Positions 35,180 through 47,283 of a stretch of DNA of 64,000 nucleotides are shown piece by piece (positions within the stretch are counted from its first letter, which is position 1; the number at the start of each line of letters is the position of its first letter). A program made the translations under genes and the position numbers. Origin of the DNA: Taxawa tesnikishii (nom. ined.). Its lineage: Eukaryota; Ascomycota; Dothideomycetes; Dothideales. A model generated the notes under the pieces. The model ran no database searches, was not told the DNA's origin, and was given only the letters and a program-made list of their open reading frames with translations. The stretch covers positions 248,001 through 312,000 of the forward strand of contig JAPDRO010000025.1 of the NCBI GenBank assembly GCA_030247885.1, read 5' to 3'.

Positions 35180-35623
35180 TAGCTCACGTATCCATCCGCA
35201 ACATTCATGATTCGGGCATGCGATTTCCGCTCTGCGAGATTCTTTTCATGCATTGTAAGGCGTATGGGCGAGTCACAGGAAGCAAATTAGGAATGGATGC
35301 ACGAGACATGACCTAACTGCACGTATGTTTGTCTCATGCAGAGCTATTTCTAAGATATGAGATCTGGCTCTATGCAGGCAGGCTGAGAAGGAGCCGCCTC
35401 TGCGCAGCGCATGCATTGTCCCATTACTTCACCTCATCTTGTTCTGTCCGCATCTGAACGCCGGCCCTCTCCCGAAGCAGCACGATGACGCCACGCTAAA
35501 AGCCCCTCCGAAAAACACATACAGTGCACCCATTGACCTGACCAGGGTATCCTATGCTATCCCGTTCCTCCTCGACCTTTCCTTCTTGCTGGTATCTCAA
35601 GTCACTCCCCTCGCAACCTCCAC
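35180..35623. other. Intergenic between convergent genes
   Basis: This 444-bp stretch holds the 3' flanks of RFA3 and the YML020W-like gene; nothing else is seen. Confidence 0.5.
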
Positions 35624-38562
35624 TCAGAGCTTGCTCCTAACACCCTCCAACCTCCACCTGACATCCTGCAGCACCTTACTCTGCGGTTTCCACTCCTCAA
35701 ACTCCCTGACCAATTCCTTGACCTCGTCCTGCATATCCTTTTGACCTTCTCCTCCTCCAAGATGCCTCTGAGCGCCCAGGGCAAGAAATACGGATTTGCA
35801 TTCGCGGCCGACGGAACCTCATATCTCTCAATCACGGGTCCGATGCCCTGCTGCATCACGCTCACGCTCCCGCTCCCGCTCGCACCACTCTTCTTCCCAT
35901 CCGCCACCGCCCCCGCCGTACTCCCCTTGGCAACTTCCGCTTCGCCCTCGACAGCAGCAGCGACCGCAGCGGGACTGAGATCGGTAGTCTCGAGGGCGAA
36001 GTCGAGAGCGAGTCTGTAAACGGCCGGGTCGTCGTAGACGCGCGAGTGGCCGTTTCCGCCGTAAAGGGAGCCGGCAAGGGGTGCGGAGAGCTCGCGGATC
36101 AAGCCGTGGTCCGAGAGGCCGAGGTTGCGCAGTTTGAGCGCGAAGGCAACGAGGTGAGAGAGGAAGGAGGGCGCGTAGACGAGGCCGTCGACGAAGACGG
36201 CGCGTTGGGCGTAGGGGTGGCTGAGGGGTGCGAAGAGGGAGGACTGGGCGGAAAAGCGTTAGTTCGTGGTCGACGTGGTGTATTTAGGATGCAGTAGAGG
36301 CGTAGGGGCATAGGAAGCGAGAAGGTGTTGTACTTACTTCGAGGGGGACGAGCTGGTCGTCGAGGCTGCCGATGTAGGTGATACGCACGCCATACCTGAA
36401 CACGACGTCCAGAGCAGCCCGATACTCCTTGCTCACTTTGCTGTCCGCGCGGGAGAACTCGAACAACTCGGCCATGCTGCCGCCGACGAATCTGCTCTTG
36501 TACTCCGAAAACGGGCCCAGATTCACGCCTGCCATCGCACAGACTCCGATCTTGACGTTCGGGCTCAGACATCCGAGCTGGATCAATTTGCTTACCAGCA
36601 CAACTGCCACTGGTACGCCTTGACTGTGGCACGCTACCAAGATCAAGTCGGCCGTCCGAAGGTGGGAGAGCCAGTTCAAGAGCAGCTTCCATAACGTGTT
36701 GACGCGATCGTCGATGAATCCCTCACCTTCCAGCGCCACGGTCTCGATGTCACAAGGCACGTCGGGTTGGTGTTCGTCTATCCAGGATCGCACCGCAGCC
36801 GACGCGTAATTGGCGAATCGTATGGACGTTCCCGTCGGTTGGCCAAGGACTTTTGTAGCAGCGGAGCCGGAAAGTAACCATGCACACCTATTGCTATGGC
36901 GCTCTGAATCTTAGGAACTGTGGGAGAGATGGATACGTGCTGAGGGGGTGTTGGTGCGTCCGCAATACGAAGTGAAGAAGCAAGATAGCCTGTTACTCGC
37001 TCAAGGTACGTGGGAATATACGCGGGTGGGTATGTATCGCGGAACTTGGGTATCACAAGATTGGGTCGTGTCTGTTTCGTGAGCTTTGTGGCTGCGCCTT
37101 TGGTCGCTTCGAGGGCCTTTGTAGAGTCCGGCGTCCCCGGTCGTGTTGGAACGGGGCTCTGAGGGGCAGACGCAGCGGCTTCGTTGCCAACGGTACTTGA
37201 ACGTCCGCGTCCTGCGCGAATGATCTTAGCGGCAGCAGATGTTTGCGGTTCTTTGACCTTTGTTTGTTGCTGTTGTTCTCTCTGCTCGTTGAACTGAGCT
37301 GCTTCTGGATGGGACTGGGATGGAGTATCGGCCACTGCTAGTTCGCCAACTTGTTTTTGCGTGCCTTCGTTGCTAGGTGCGCCGTCTTTAGACCGATCCT
37401 TGGACCAAAATGCCCAGCCAGAAGACCTCCTTTTAGGGATGCCACCTTCTGTTGCCCTAGGTGTACCAGGGGTGCTCTCGCCTGTGGTTGCGTCATCCGG
37501 CTTGAATGCCTCTTCTACGGCTGTCTCCGCTGTCTCTGTCGAGGTGACGGCAGGAGGAGCCTCCTGGATGTGCTCAGCGTGCTCTTGAGGCACGGTTTGC
37601 CGGTTCTGCTGCCTGCTCCACAGACCAAACCAGGACCGCCCAACCGAACCGCCAGTGTTACCGTCACTTTGAGTTGTCTCCGCTGCTGCTGCGCCATTTA
37701 CATCTGCAGTACCGTCCTGCTGAACCGCGCTGTCCGGTCCCTTTACCGTTGCGTCCGACTCCTCTACTGCCAGGTCTGCCCCGGGTGTGGTTGGCAACGG
37801 TGTACTCCGTGCCTCCGACATTGCTGCTTCCGGTAGTTTACCCGCCTCTTTCGCCTTTTCCGTATCGCTAGCATAGCCATCGGGTCTCGACCACCACCCA
37901 AACCAGCCTGCCGCATGCTGCTTCTGCGCGCCATCCTGTTCGTTCATGCTCTTGACATCGTCTTTACTAGGCTCAGGCGGCAGAGGTGGATCCGGCACTG
38001 TCTCGTCCGAAGGGAGCTTTGACTCAGCATCCTTCTGTCCTTCCGATATGTTACTCGACTCCTGCGGCACATTTTTTGGTTCTGTCGGTGCGTCCTTTCT
38101 GCTTTGTATGCTCTCTTCGCTATGGCTGGATGTGGCGTGGATCCTTGTCTCGGAGGCTGCGATGGGTATAGACTTGCTGGATCTCTTCAGGCTGTTGTGC
38201 ATGTATCTCGTTGGCCGAGCGTTGCTGCTCTCTGCCGATGACTCTGAGGTCATTCCACCTGCTACAGAGATACTTTCACGAGCCACTTGCGCGACAGGGG
38301 ATGCCTTGGCGCGCCATGAGCCGCCGGCATACCAGCTACTTCGCGCGGGTGCCTTGTTGGTAACATTGCTGGAACGAGCCTGCGGAGGCGATTTGGGGTC
38401 TTTGGATGCTTCTGCAGTAGTATCTGTCTCCTCCGTGCTCTTTGAGTGTACAGGTGTCGGTTCCTCCTGAGGGTTGTGCTGAGGTACGTCCGGCGCTTGT
38501 GCTGGGGTATCCGGAGTTGGTTGCTGAGTGTTCGGTCTCGACTTCTTTCGTCGCGGGCCCAT
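35624..38562 (-). CDS. YML020W-like alpha/beta-hydrolase-fold protein, two frame breaks
   Basis: Exon 1 is 38562-36338 and exon 2 36243-35624. A ~560-residue disordered Ser/Pro/Glu-rich N-terminus contains two similar Trp motifs (AGWFGWWSRPDG, RSWFGLWSRQQN) plus a third, SGWAFWSKD. The C-terminal hydrolase-like domain begins near AIAIGVHGYFPAPLLQK, includes the nucleophile-elbow-like ILVACHSQGVPVAVVL (CHSQG) and ends with a charged helix. Biochemical function is not established. Frame breaks sit at the four-base A runs (minus strand) at 36851-36854 and 35739-35742; each needs one more A. Exons total 2845 nt and 2847 restores the frame (948 aa). Two identical-type errors in one long gene favour sequence error over decay. 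Confidence 0.8.
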
Positions 38563-39368
38563 GGATGAAGTTGTCTCCTTGATGTAGTTGAATGCGCGCT
38601 TGCAGAAACTCGTACCCTCCGTTTTGTCTGGGAATCGAGTAGTTTTCGGGCATCTGTGTGGAAGTTGGAAGGCTGGCATAGGGAGCGCGTGTTGCGGGTA
38701 TGACGTACCCTTGCAGCCACGAGTGTTTGCGAGTGTCAAAGCTCGAATCTTGCAAATGGTGGAGATGCAGTACGTTGAAGGTGAGAATCTCACTCCGTAT
38801 GTTCAAACCTTGAAATCGCAGTTTCAAAAGGCTGTAGGGCTACCATGGGTGGGCAACTCAGAAGCACAGCCTAATCCATCTGTGGTTCAGATAAAGCTTG
38901 GAGCCAGCTGCGAACAGACGGCCATGTCGATATCGTGTTCCAACCAGATATAGACCTCGCCAGCGCAGGGTGCTCTTAGCAATTGTTTCCAGGGGTCAAG
39001 TGATCAGATTGCAAGGCACCATCTCTACCTCGGCGGAAGCAGAAAGACTCGGATGATACATTTGTTCTAACTCTATAGGTGCGGCTGACCGCGAGAGCGA
39101 GTACAACAGACGGCCCTCTTCTAGTTGGTGATAAGCGTACACGCGTGGCGATCACCCTCCCGCCTTGCAAAAACAACCAGTCAGTCGGGCAAGCCAGCAG
39201 TTGAGAGCGTTTGTAGATGATTTGCTCAGCGGACTTTCGAACTCCTTGTGAATTCGGCGCTCGTTGATGCTGCATGTGTTCAGTGCGATTGAGAAGGTCC
39301 ACATCTCGCTCAGTAGGGCGACAAGCGAGGACATTGGTAAGTGGTCAGAAGTGGCAAATTCTTTGGGT
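38563..39368. other. Intergenic, no gene seen
   Basis: This 806-bp region lies upstream of the YML020W-like gene and downstream of the CCDC137-like gene. No supported feature is present. Confidence 0.45.
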
Positions 39369-40221
39369 TCAAGCGCCCTCGTTCCTCTTCATCAAGGCGC
39401 GATACTGCTCAATGATGCTTTTGCGCTCAACTCCCAGCTCCTCTCTCCGTTTCAGACTTCCCGCCGCATTTGGAACATCCGCAACATGCGCAATGGCATT
39501 GTTCTTCACCTTGAACTTCTCCCTCGGCACGACCTTGAACTCCGGAGGCGCCTGCGCCACGTCATGGAGACCTTTAGGCGCATCCCTCTTCTTCTTCAGC
39601 TCCGCCCAGGGATCGTCCTCGTGCGCATTCACCTCGCCAATCATACGCTTCCTCTTTCCCTTCTTGCCTTGAGGGCCCAGTTGCCTGATCTCTTCGCCGT
39701 ACGTGGCTGCTTTCTCCTCTTCTTCTTCCTCTGCCTGTTCTCGAGCCTCCTCTTCGCGCTCTTTTATCCGCGCATCCTCCTCCCGCCACTCCGCGTACAT
39801 CTTGTGTAGCCGCTTCTCTGTTTTTGTTTGCCGTTCCTTAAGACCTGGAACTGCGGGTCCTTTGCCTCTACGTGCAAGTCCAGCGATGGGAAGGGCACGG
39901 TCAACGCGCGCGGAGTAGTCTGACAACTTCTCACCCGGCAAGATCTTAGGTATTCCCACCGGCGCAGACTCTGCCTTTGGTGGTGGTTGTTGCACCGAAG
40001 GTGCGTCGGCACCCCGTTTCCGCTTCTTGTTGGACTTACGCTCCTCTCCATTATCAAGACCACTGAACTTTTTCGGCTGTGACTGCCGTTGTATCAACCG
40101 CGCAAAGGCTTTGGGTGTGTCGTCTAGCTTATAGTCGGAGGAGGCGCCGCCTGAGGAAGGTGTCGACTTCTTCCCCTCCTCCTCCTCCTCTTCTTCTCGT
40201 CGGTGGCTGTGAAGATTCCAT
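39369..40221 (-). CDS. CCDC137-like nucleolar protein, one frame break
   Basis: The protein is highly charged. After the start MESSQPPTRRRGGG come KAFARLIQRQSQPKKFSGLD, a GEKLSDYSARVDRALPIAG segment, a long Glu/Arg coiled coil (~residues 150-195), then DVAQAPPEFKVVPREKFKV and the C-terminal ERKSIIEQYRALMKR. The order GExxxxYxxRV ... DVAxxPPEF ... IIEQYRALMK matches the CCDC137 family as I know it, linked to rRNA/nucleolar biology. The start and the body are one base out of phase at CCCC (plus) 40173-40176. The span is 853 nt, one too many; corrected length ~283 aa. No in-frame ATG exists upstream of the body, supporting the correction. Confidence 0.65.
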
Positions 40222-41294
40222 CCCTACGCGCCGGAAGCGGCCTGGCTATGGTGGAAGGAGGGAGGTTGTAGCTTCGCCGCAGCACGTCAGCCGGAGTGTC
40301 TTATTGAACGGACCCGAGGAGGGCGGGCTTACTTGTCCGGGTCATCATCCTTGCCCCTCACGTGCTTGTGCGGCATGGCTGACGGCGGTTGTGCCTTTTG
40401 GGGTGGTGGTTTGGTCTGGAAGAACTCTATGAAATTGTTACCGGTTTCGCGAGAGACTTGCACGCCAAGGCACAGTTTCTCCGCCGGCTACTCGAACGAG
40501 CTTTTTCTCGGGGCACACCTGTCGGGGCCGTCCAATAGTGGCACGCGGAGAAGTGCGATAGCGTGTCAAGCTTTGACCTTCGGCTTCGATGCAGGGTTTC
40601 ACAGACTCGCCCAGGGCTTGGCTCGATTTAGTACTTCCCCTCAGCTGGAAGCGGAATAGACAGCAGGGGTTCTGGGCCGTGTCTCCAGGCCGCTGACCGT
40701 GCTGAAAACACACATCGTGTTCGACACCTCGCATCGATCCTCTCTTGTCGGATATTGCCGCAAGCCGTGCCATCGGACGCAACAGCGATTGCGGCTTTGA
40801 GGAGTCGCAGAAGTACGGATAAGCACTACGAGTACTCGGCAAGCCAAGCGATTGACCGTGTGGTGAGGACACCCAACCACAGACTGCACGCTGTTTCCTG
40901 GAGTTAGCGGCTGGTCTATCAACGGCGGCTAAGGCTACTGCTTCATCGGGTAAGACCGCCGTCTGTCTGGACCGCTGGACCGCCCCAGACTCATCCAATG
41001 GCGCGGGATGCGCTCAGCACGCATGCTTCTAGATACCCCTCTGTGCCCCCTTCGCAGCCCGCGACCGCTACGAATGGCGCCATAGCCTCGAGTGTTCATG
41101 CAACTGTACATATCTAGTCAACCGTCGCCCGTTCTAACTCGTACATTCAATTTTCGTCCATTTCTTACGTTGCCCGGCCTCACCAAATCGCTTCGCCGCA
41201 TCCACATCGCTCCGTAAGCACATATAGCACTTACAACCGGAAAGAGCGACTCTACTACGGGCTCCGGGCGCGTCGTTGCGCATATAGACTTACA
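40222..41294. promoter_or_regulatory. Divergent upstream region of CCDC137-like gene and AIM6
   Basis: This 1073-bp region lies between head-to-head starts. ORFs on both strands (up to 186 codons) look random and overlap. Promoters are presumed from geometry. Confidence 0.4.
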
Positions 41295-42766
41295 ATGCCA
41301 GCAATGGCTTCACTCGAGAAGGACGAAAAGGCCGTCGAGACGACTCGACAACTCTTCCCGGTAGACAGCAACGCTTCTCGAAGGTCTTCATACTTTGTCG
41401 AGGAAGACGGTCTGCATTACTATTCGCATCCTCACCACCAGACACTATTTTCAAGTCTGCTCAGTATCCTGGGATCACATCAACAGGACCGCAGACGGTG
41501 TAGTTACGCATCAGTGGCCGGCATCGAAGACGCTCCCCGCCCTTCCAGTTTGCGGAGAGCAAACCATCGATATCAAGACGGGCCATGTTTCTTTCGATAT
41601 TGAAGCGGGCATGTATAATTGTGCCCGTCATTACCTTGGCCATCTTGTACGTGCTTCCTGTGATATTTTACAACCTAGCTAACAGTCCCAAGTGGCTTCC
41701 TTCATCTCGTACAAGTCGGCGTGTCCGGTGCAGCATTGATATGGGATTTTGATCCCGATGACTTCCTACCAAACTGGGGCAAACCAGGCTACTTTGGCTC
41801 CGGCCTCGCAGACTATCCCACCGATGCGACCCGAGATGTTCTTCCTATTCCCGTTCACTCACACAACGACTACTGGCGACGCATTCCCCTCTTCGAGGCC
41901 CTCCACTACGGCTGCACAGGCGTTGAAGCCGACGTCTGGCTCTTTGACGAGGAACTCTACGTTGGTCACAACACCGCCGCGCTGACCCCAAACCGCACTT
42001 TCCGCAGCCTGTACGTGGACCCGATCACCACGCTCCTGGACAAGCAGAACCCGAGCACCACATTTGGCAACACTAGCCGCCATGGCGTCTTCGACACCGA
42101 GCCATCTCAAACCCTCACCCTCCTCGTCGACCTAAAGACTGACGGCGCATCCACCTTTCCCTTGGTGCAAGCCCAGCTGGAACCCCTGCGCTCGCGCGGC
42201 TACTTGACCTACTTCAACGGCACACACACCATCCCCGGAGCCGTCACCGTTGTCGGCACGGGCAACACACCTTTCGATATGCTGACCGCGAACACGACTT
42301 ACCGCGACATCTTCTTCGACGCACCCCTGGACCGCCTATGGGAGATGCCCTCGAGCCAAAAGCCCTGGCCCCCGAAACCAGCTCAACCGATACCAGCGTT
42401 TCCTCATCATCCTCATTCTCCCGCCGCGACGGTGGCCAAGGCGCCACAGGCCTCACGACCACCGACCCGGATGTCTTCGACAGCTCAACCTCGTACTACG
42501 CCAGCGTCTCGTTCCGCGCCGCCGTCGGCTACGTCTGGCGCGGGCACCTCTCATCGCGCCAGATCGAGGCCATCCGCGGCCAGATCCGCGGCGCCAAGCG
42601 CAGGGGCTTGAAGGCCAGGTACTGGGACACGCCGGCGTGGCCGATCGGGCTGAGGAACCACGTCTGGCACGTGCTCGTCAGCGAGGGCGCGGACATGCTG
42701 AACGCGGACGATTTGAGAAGTGCGAGTCGGGCGGATTGGAGGAGGTGGAGGCATGAGTGGTGGTAA
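41295..42766 (+). CDS. AIM6: AIM6-like PLC-like phosphodiesterase, two frame breaks
   Basis: Exons are 41295-41646 and 41693-42766 around a 46-bp intron with a GCTAAC branch. Near residues 95-115 a membrane anchor (ACIIVPVITLAI) is followed by the AIM6-type domain: PIPVHSHNDYWRRIPLFEAL with the HNDY motif, GCTGVEADVWLFDEELYVGH with E-x-D, then TLTLLVDLKTDG, a PLC-like/GDPD-like TIM barrel whose His/Glu/Asp residues would bind metal. The C-terminus ends YWDTPAWPIGLRNHVWHVL and a Trp-rich tail. Frame breaks at AAA 41561-41563 and GGG 42340-42342 each need one more base; exons total 1426 nt and 1428 restores 475 aa. Cellular role is unclear (altered inheritance of mitochondria in yeast). Confidence 0.8.
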
Positions 42767-42910
42767 TGACATCGCTCTCGCTTCGTCTGTTTCTCTTTGT
42801 TGGGTCTGCGTTGGAGCGGCTGTTTTGATTGTTTTTCTTTTCCTTCGATACCACTTGTATGACGTGATGATTGGGAGCGTGTGCGGCATGGACGCTTGTT
42901 TCTTGATCAT

Positions 42911-42957
42911 TGCATGGCATTGCATGGCATGGCAGTGCATTGCATTGCATTGCATTT
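42911..42957. repeat. TGCAT/TGGCAT pentamer-hexamer tandem
   Basis: Irregular tandem copies of GCATTGCATGGCAT and then TGCAT x4 lie ~145 bp past the AIM6 stop. Their complementary half TGCA is self-palindromic. Confidence 0.8.
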
Positions 42958-43466
42958 TTGGAAGGGAGGTTGAGAAAAAGCGACAGATGACGCATGCTAG
43001 ATGTAATGTAGAGTTTGCATCTTGGGAAAGGGGAAGGGGTTCTACAGAACCGACAACGGATGAATGAACGCTTTGTACATGTCACTCTGCTTTCCCTTTC
43101 ACTCCCTCGCCAGAATACTGGCTTTGTCTATCAAGTGGAGCGGTGAAGAAGATGGAAAGGATACGTGCAGTCCAACGTCTAGAGCTGCATGTCTTATATG
43201 CATCCTGGCGGCCGCACGAATCAGAGCAGCAGAGTCATCTCCCACTGCTGACGCAGGTATGGTACCGATCAGGATGGTATCCCTGATGGCAGACACGCCT
43301 TCTTGAAATGCACAATCCTGCCCGCACAGTTGGCATCAGCTGCACCCCTTCCTTCCTCATTGACTTGCGTTCCTCTTTCACGACCTTTCGTAAGATGGGA
43401 TGTAGACCCGCGGGGAGCGTGCCCGACAGCTTTCCGAGAGGGTCTGAGGATCACAACCCAGAATTT

Positions 43467-43483
43467 GAGAGAGAGAGAGAGAG
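43467..43483. repeat. (GA)n microsatellite
   Basis: About eight GA units occur in an intergenic setting. Confidence 0.85.
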
Positions 43484-44866
43484 GTATAAGCGAAGAACGG
43501 ACAGGAGGAAGTGTAAGAGGAAAGGGAAAAGCGAAGCGACTAAAAGACAAAGTGAGGGAGATGAACGACGGGACAGTTTTCTATCTGTACCTGTGGCAGA
43601 AGTTGCGTCTCTCTCGGTCATCTGTAATATGACGCAAGACAGCAACTGGTCAACCCTCGCACAAGAACACCCTCGTCTGTGGCACACGGCAGCTGCTTTT
43701 GAACATGGAGATGACATTTCTAGTTCGATAAACTGTGTGCCCTTGTTTTTGGCATGTTGTTGTTTTGTTGACAAAGAGAAAGAGAGGCGCAAACTCGGCG
43801 GTTCTTGGGCTCCTTGCTCGTGTTTCCCGGCATTCTTCTGCTGGGACGTTGATCGGTGCTTAGGGCTCGGACGTGAATACGACCTCCGTCCGGCAGTGGC
43901 CGAGGTGCGTGTTCTTGATGATACCATTGCGTGCGGAAAACTGCCAGATATGGCCGGCTGTCTGTATGCATCGTGCTGCACGTCCTTCGTAGGGAGGCCA
44001 TCACTCGCAAAAGGCAGAGGTGCTGAATTGTTGTTTGCTGTGTTACGGAGGACAAGCTTTTAGTCGTGCGATTGTGCGAGATAGGCTAATGTCTCACGAA
44101 CGGCGTTGATGCCAGAAGCGAATCGTGCGGGAAATGCTTGTCTGGCTCACCTTGACCAATCATAGCCCTTCGTCCTAGCCAGTCGTAGCCTGTCATAGCT
44201 AGTCATAGCTAGTCCCGGCTCTCCAATACAACGATCCCTGTTATATTGAGATCCACTTTTGACGAGGTCTTGGTTTGCGCGGTGGCAGTTGTTCGCTCAA
44301 GCACCTCGTTTGCCTTCTTCTCCCAGCCTCCGCCTCTGGCTCTGCCTCTGCCTCTGCCTCTGTCCTTGTCTTGCGCGTTCAGCCTGCCTTGTTTTGCTCT
44401 GCTGCATGTCCACTTGCTGCACAACACTCGTTACCTCTCTGACTCTCTGACTCTCGCGGCTGTCTCGTGTCGGAACTGCCTTTGTTGCTGCTGCACCATC
44501 ATCACTTCCGCCCAGCCCCGGAGTCCGACTTGCATATACCCTAATCCTGCCTGCCTCTTCCTCCAGACTCAACTCCGCGTTACCAAGTCAACAACTCTCC
44601 TAGCCTGCGCCTTTCTCTGCAGACAGTAGACTGTTCCCCACCTCTACATCGCCGCCAGTAATTGTCAATAATACTGCCACACCACCATCTCACTCTCCGG
44701 TCCGGCATCAAGAGAGATATCCATCGTCGAGTCTCCGCAATCGACCGGGCTACTAACGGCCCCTTTGCATATCTGCATTAAATCAATCTCGGCCACAACA
44801 TATCTAACGAGGAAGCCAACGTTCGCACATCAGCCACGCACTCATCTCAGCCTCCTCACACATACA

Positions 44867-44868
<2 letters not shown>

Positions 44869-44898
<30 letters not shown>

Positions 44899-44907
44899 TA
44901 CACACAA
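44869..44907. repeat. (CA)n microsatellite
   Basis: Interrupted CA repeats lie roughly 100-140 bp upstream of the KRE1-like start codon, probably in its 5' UTR or core promoter. Confidence 0.9.
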
Positions 44908-45009
44908 CGCTTTCAAGTCAAGCTTCCTGTTTCTGTAACACCTTGTCGACCCGACTTGACAAAACCTCCTTCGCTAAGCTCACCACTGCTCGCGTATTCA
45001 GCTTTCACA

Positions 45010-45615
45010 ATGCGTGTTGCAATCCTCTCAACGTACCTTCTCTCCACCCTCACCATAGCCTCCGCCGTCCCCGCCGAACCACAACCCGCTGCCGGCTCGC
45101 TGACCACGCCCGCATCGGCCACTGCCGTTCCTGTACAGACCGCAGCTCCTCAATCCGATGAGATCTTGAACGCCTCGCAAGCCGAAGCGAAGAAGCTCGA
45201 GTATGTGGACATCCATTTCCTCTTCCCTCTATTGCGCGCTCTCATTCCACTTTCCGTATCCGAGCGGTTCACTGACCCACGCCACAGACTCCGTCAAGCT
45301 GTCGCCGTCGCAAACCCCGCCACAACTCTCGCGCAAGCCCAGGTCCCAACCGTGACGTCCTGGTGGCAGGAAACGACAATCGGCACCAGGACGACGTGGG
45401 TACAAGTCTTCTACACACAAACGTTCGCCAAGGTTCCGGATCAATTGCCGTCTGCGCAAGCGGGCAGCATCGGGATGGGCACTCTGACGGGCAATGTCGG
45501 TGTCGTGCGGACTGCTGAAGCGAAGAAGGCGAGCGGTGCTGGCAGGAGTAGCGGTTCTGTTGTCGCGGCGGCGGCAGCATTGGGAGCGGTGGTCGCCGTC
45601 GTTGGACTGTCGTAG
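45010..45615 (+). CDS. KRE1-like GPI-anchored cell wall protein
   Basis: Exons are 45010-45200 and 45288-45615 (519 nt, 172 aa), frame intact. The signal peptide is MRVAILSTYLLSTLTIASAV with likely cleavage at ASA-VP. A Thr/Ala/Pro-rich linker is followed by the conserved module VTSWWQETTIGTRTTWVQVF and YTQTFAKVPDQLPSAQAG, then SIGMGTLTGNVGVV. The tail SSGSVVAAAAALGAVVAVVG fits a GPI-anchor signal with omega-site Ser/Gly just before it. The TQTF-x5-QLPS module resembles the fungal KRE1 family, which helps assemble beta-1,6-glucan at the wall. The family call is moderate; secretion and anchoring are clear. Confidence 0.7.
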   Translation: MRVAILSTYLLSTLTIASAVPAEPQPAAGSLTTPASATAVPVQTAAPQSDEILNASQAEAKKLEYVDIHFLFPLLRALIPLSVSERFTDPRHRLRQAVAVANPATTLAQAQVPTVTSWWQETTIGTRTTWVQVFYTQTFAKVPDQLPSAQAGSIGMGTLTGNVGVVRTAEAKKASGAGRSSGSVVAAAAALGAVVAVVGLS

Positions 45616-47039
45616 ACGACGAGGAAAGGAAACAAGCAGAAAGAGGAGAAGAAGATGAAGAAGAAGAGGAGGCAATAACAGACGAGGGAACACAAAGGGA
45701 GACCAACGTCCCGCTTAAGGCAAGCAAGGGAGTGGCTGGACCTTCGAAGGAATGGATGCCAAGAAGACGACGAGCTCAGAATACGAGCGGGCGTCTGGCT
45801 TGGGTATTGCTGCACATTTGGATGGAACCAACACGGCAGGCGCACAAAACATAGACTATACTGATAATAATCCGGCTACCATGGTCTTTCGGCGTCGGAT
45901 AATGAGGACCAAGGGATGTTCTTCTTTTGTTGTTCATGCGAGGCGTTCTTGTGGTGATGAGGGCTTCGAAGCCGGCTTTGTACATGGAAACCCCTCCCAA
46001 AATATTTACAACCCTTTCCAGAAAAGAACCACCACGCTTGATCTCAAATTTTCAGGATTGGTCATTTTTCGCCTCGAAATAAAGACGTCACATCCCCTGA
46101 AGCTCTTTCCCTTGCGCTTTTCTTGAGGGATACGAGGGGCTAAGCGCAAAAGAATTCATGAAGCTGGGGCAGGAGGTTCCTGGAGCTCAACAAGGCTCTC
46201 CCTGCGCTACTGTGAAGGCCGGACACTGTTCGAGACGGTCAGACGGGGCGTTTCGTGAAACCGGAAGGCGAAGGGGCGGAATCACCTCAACCGCCCCTCA
46301 TGAGCAACTGCCGAGATCTTGAAGATGTGGACTCACTCACAGGTCATGATCGATTCTGAAGCGTCCAAGTCTAACACCAGCATACTGTGCTCTTGGTACA
46401 CCAGCGTCATTGGAAACAGACCTGCTAAAGGTTTCGCTTGCTGATCACCATTGTTACAGGCTTTCCAGTATAATCCTAAACGTCGAGCCGAAGCTGGGCC
46501 ATTGGAGACTTGAAACCCAAACCCTAACAACATAGCGGATGGGATGAGTTGCAGTCACCAGAAGGCCACAAAATGGTTCTGGAGATCCCTCATCGAGCGT
46601 TCCTTCCGTAACATTGGGATATGCTACCAAGCGTGTGGCGAAGATACAATGGATTTTGATTTCACCAAAAGGAAAAAGGTAAGCCGATGCCTTGTTGAGA
46701 GACAAACATGGAGGAGCCGGTACGTCACGGATGCTGATGCGTGGCAGGCAAGGGGTTGATCGTCTTGCTCCGTGGAGTCCCCCTCCCGGAGTAGGCAGAG
46801 CTCTACCGCGGCATGGAGGCAAAAGCTCACTCCGTTCCACTCCGGTGGATGGAGTGGAGTGGAGTGAATGGACTGTTTCATCCATCGACAACCCTGCCAG
46901 GCCATTTGGAGATTGACATCAAGGCAGTAGCTTGAACGCCAAGGCCGTTTACGTCCTCTCAGGCAAAGCCGAGACGTAAGAGGGCACCGCTGCTTCCTGG
47001 TTTCCGGGCGTCGTGAGACGTGTAACGGATGATGTAAAT
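45616..47039. other. Intergenic with a GGAGT/ACTCC-rich patch
   Basis: This 1.4-kb region has no supported gene. Between about 46777 and 46870 GGAGT and ACTCC pentamers are unusually dense, ending in tandem TGGAG units. Confidence 0.45.
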
Positions 47040-47283
47040 GGTTAACTCCCGGAATGGATCGTTTGTGGGTGAGATCTTCAAGGTAACTCATTGGAAGGGC
47101 ATTGATGCTGTGATCAACTCGCTGACGGGTGATCTTCTCTACGCGAGCTGGCGGTCCTGTGCGAAGTTTGAACGCTTCGTCGAGGTCGGTAAACGAGATC
47201 CAAATGACGTGGGCAAGCTGAATATGAGCATGTTTCTCAGGGTGTGACCTTTGCGGCTTTGAACGTTACGAAACACGGAAGGG
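47040..47283 (+). pseudogene. Relic of a polyketide synthase enoylreductase domain
   Basis: The translation KGIDAVINSLTGDLLYASWR, then RFVEVGKRDPNDVGKLNMSM, is the hallmark ER-domain stretch of highly reducing fungal PKS (consensus GVDVVLNSL-GE-LHASW ... FGRFVEIGKRD). After MFLR one base is gained or lost and the reading continues GVTFAALNVTKHG, matching the following NVTFAALDL block. Only ~80 residues of a ~2,300-residue megasynthase remain; no KS, AT or KR trace is seen nearby. It is a fragment left by deletion, not a functional gene. Confidence 0.75.

Larger units (their letters stand above)
42767..45009. other. Long intergenic region rich in simple repeats
   Basis: This 2.2-kb region upstream of the KRE1-like gene holds TGCAT, GA, CTCTGC and CA simple repeats. 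A 65-codon minus-strand ORF at 43099-43296 (MSAIRDTILIGTIPASAVGD) has protein-like composition but no recognized family. The last ~700 bp are pyrimidine- and CA-rich, as in long fungal leaders. Confidence 0.45.

Noticed and set aside
37351-37836. 161-codon plus-strand ORF with many Cys and Leu
   Set aside because: It is antisense to the disordered N-terminus of the YML020W-like gene; its apparent cysteine richness comes from reversed codons.
41721-42611. Start of AIM6 at the methionine near 41721
   Set aside because: The upstream membrane anchor joins in frame through a 46-bp intron with a GCTAAC branch, so the protein starts at about 41295.
47040-47247. Small intact oxidoreductase gene
   Set aside because: The ORF is an internal slice of a PKS enoylreductase domain, begins at a chance ATG and ends at a frameshift, so it is a relic.
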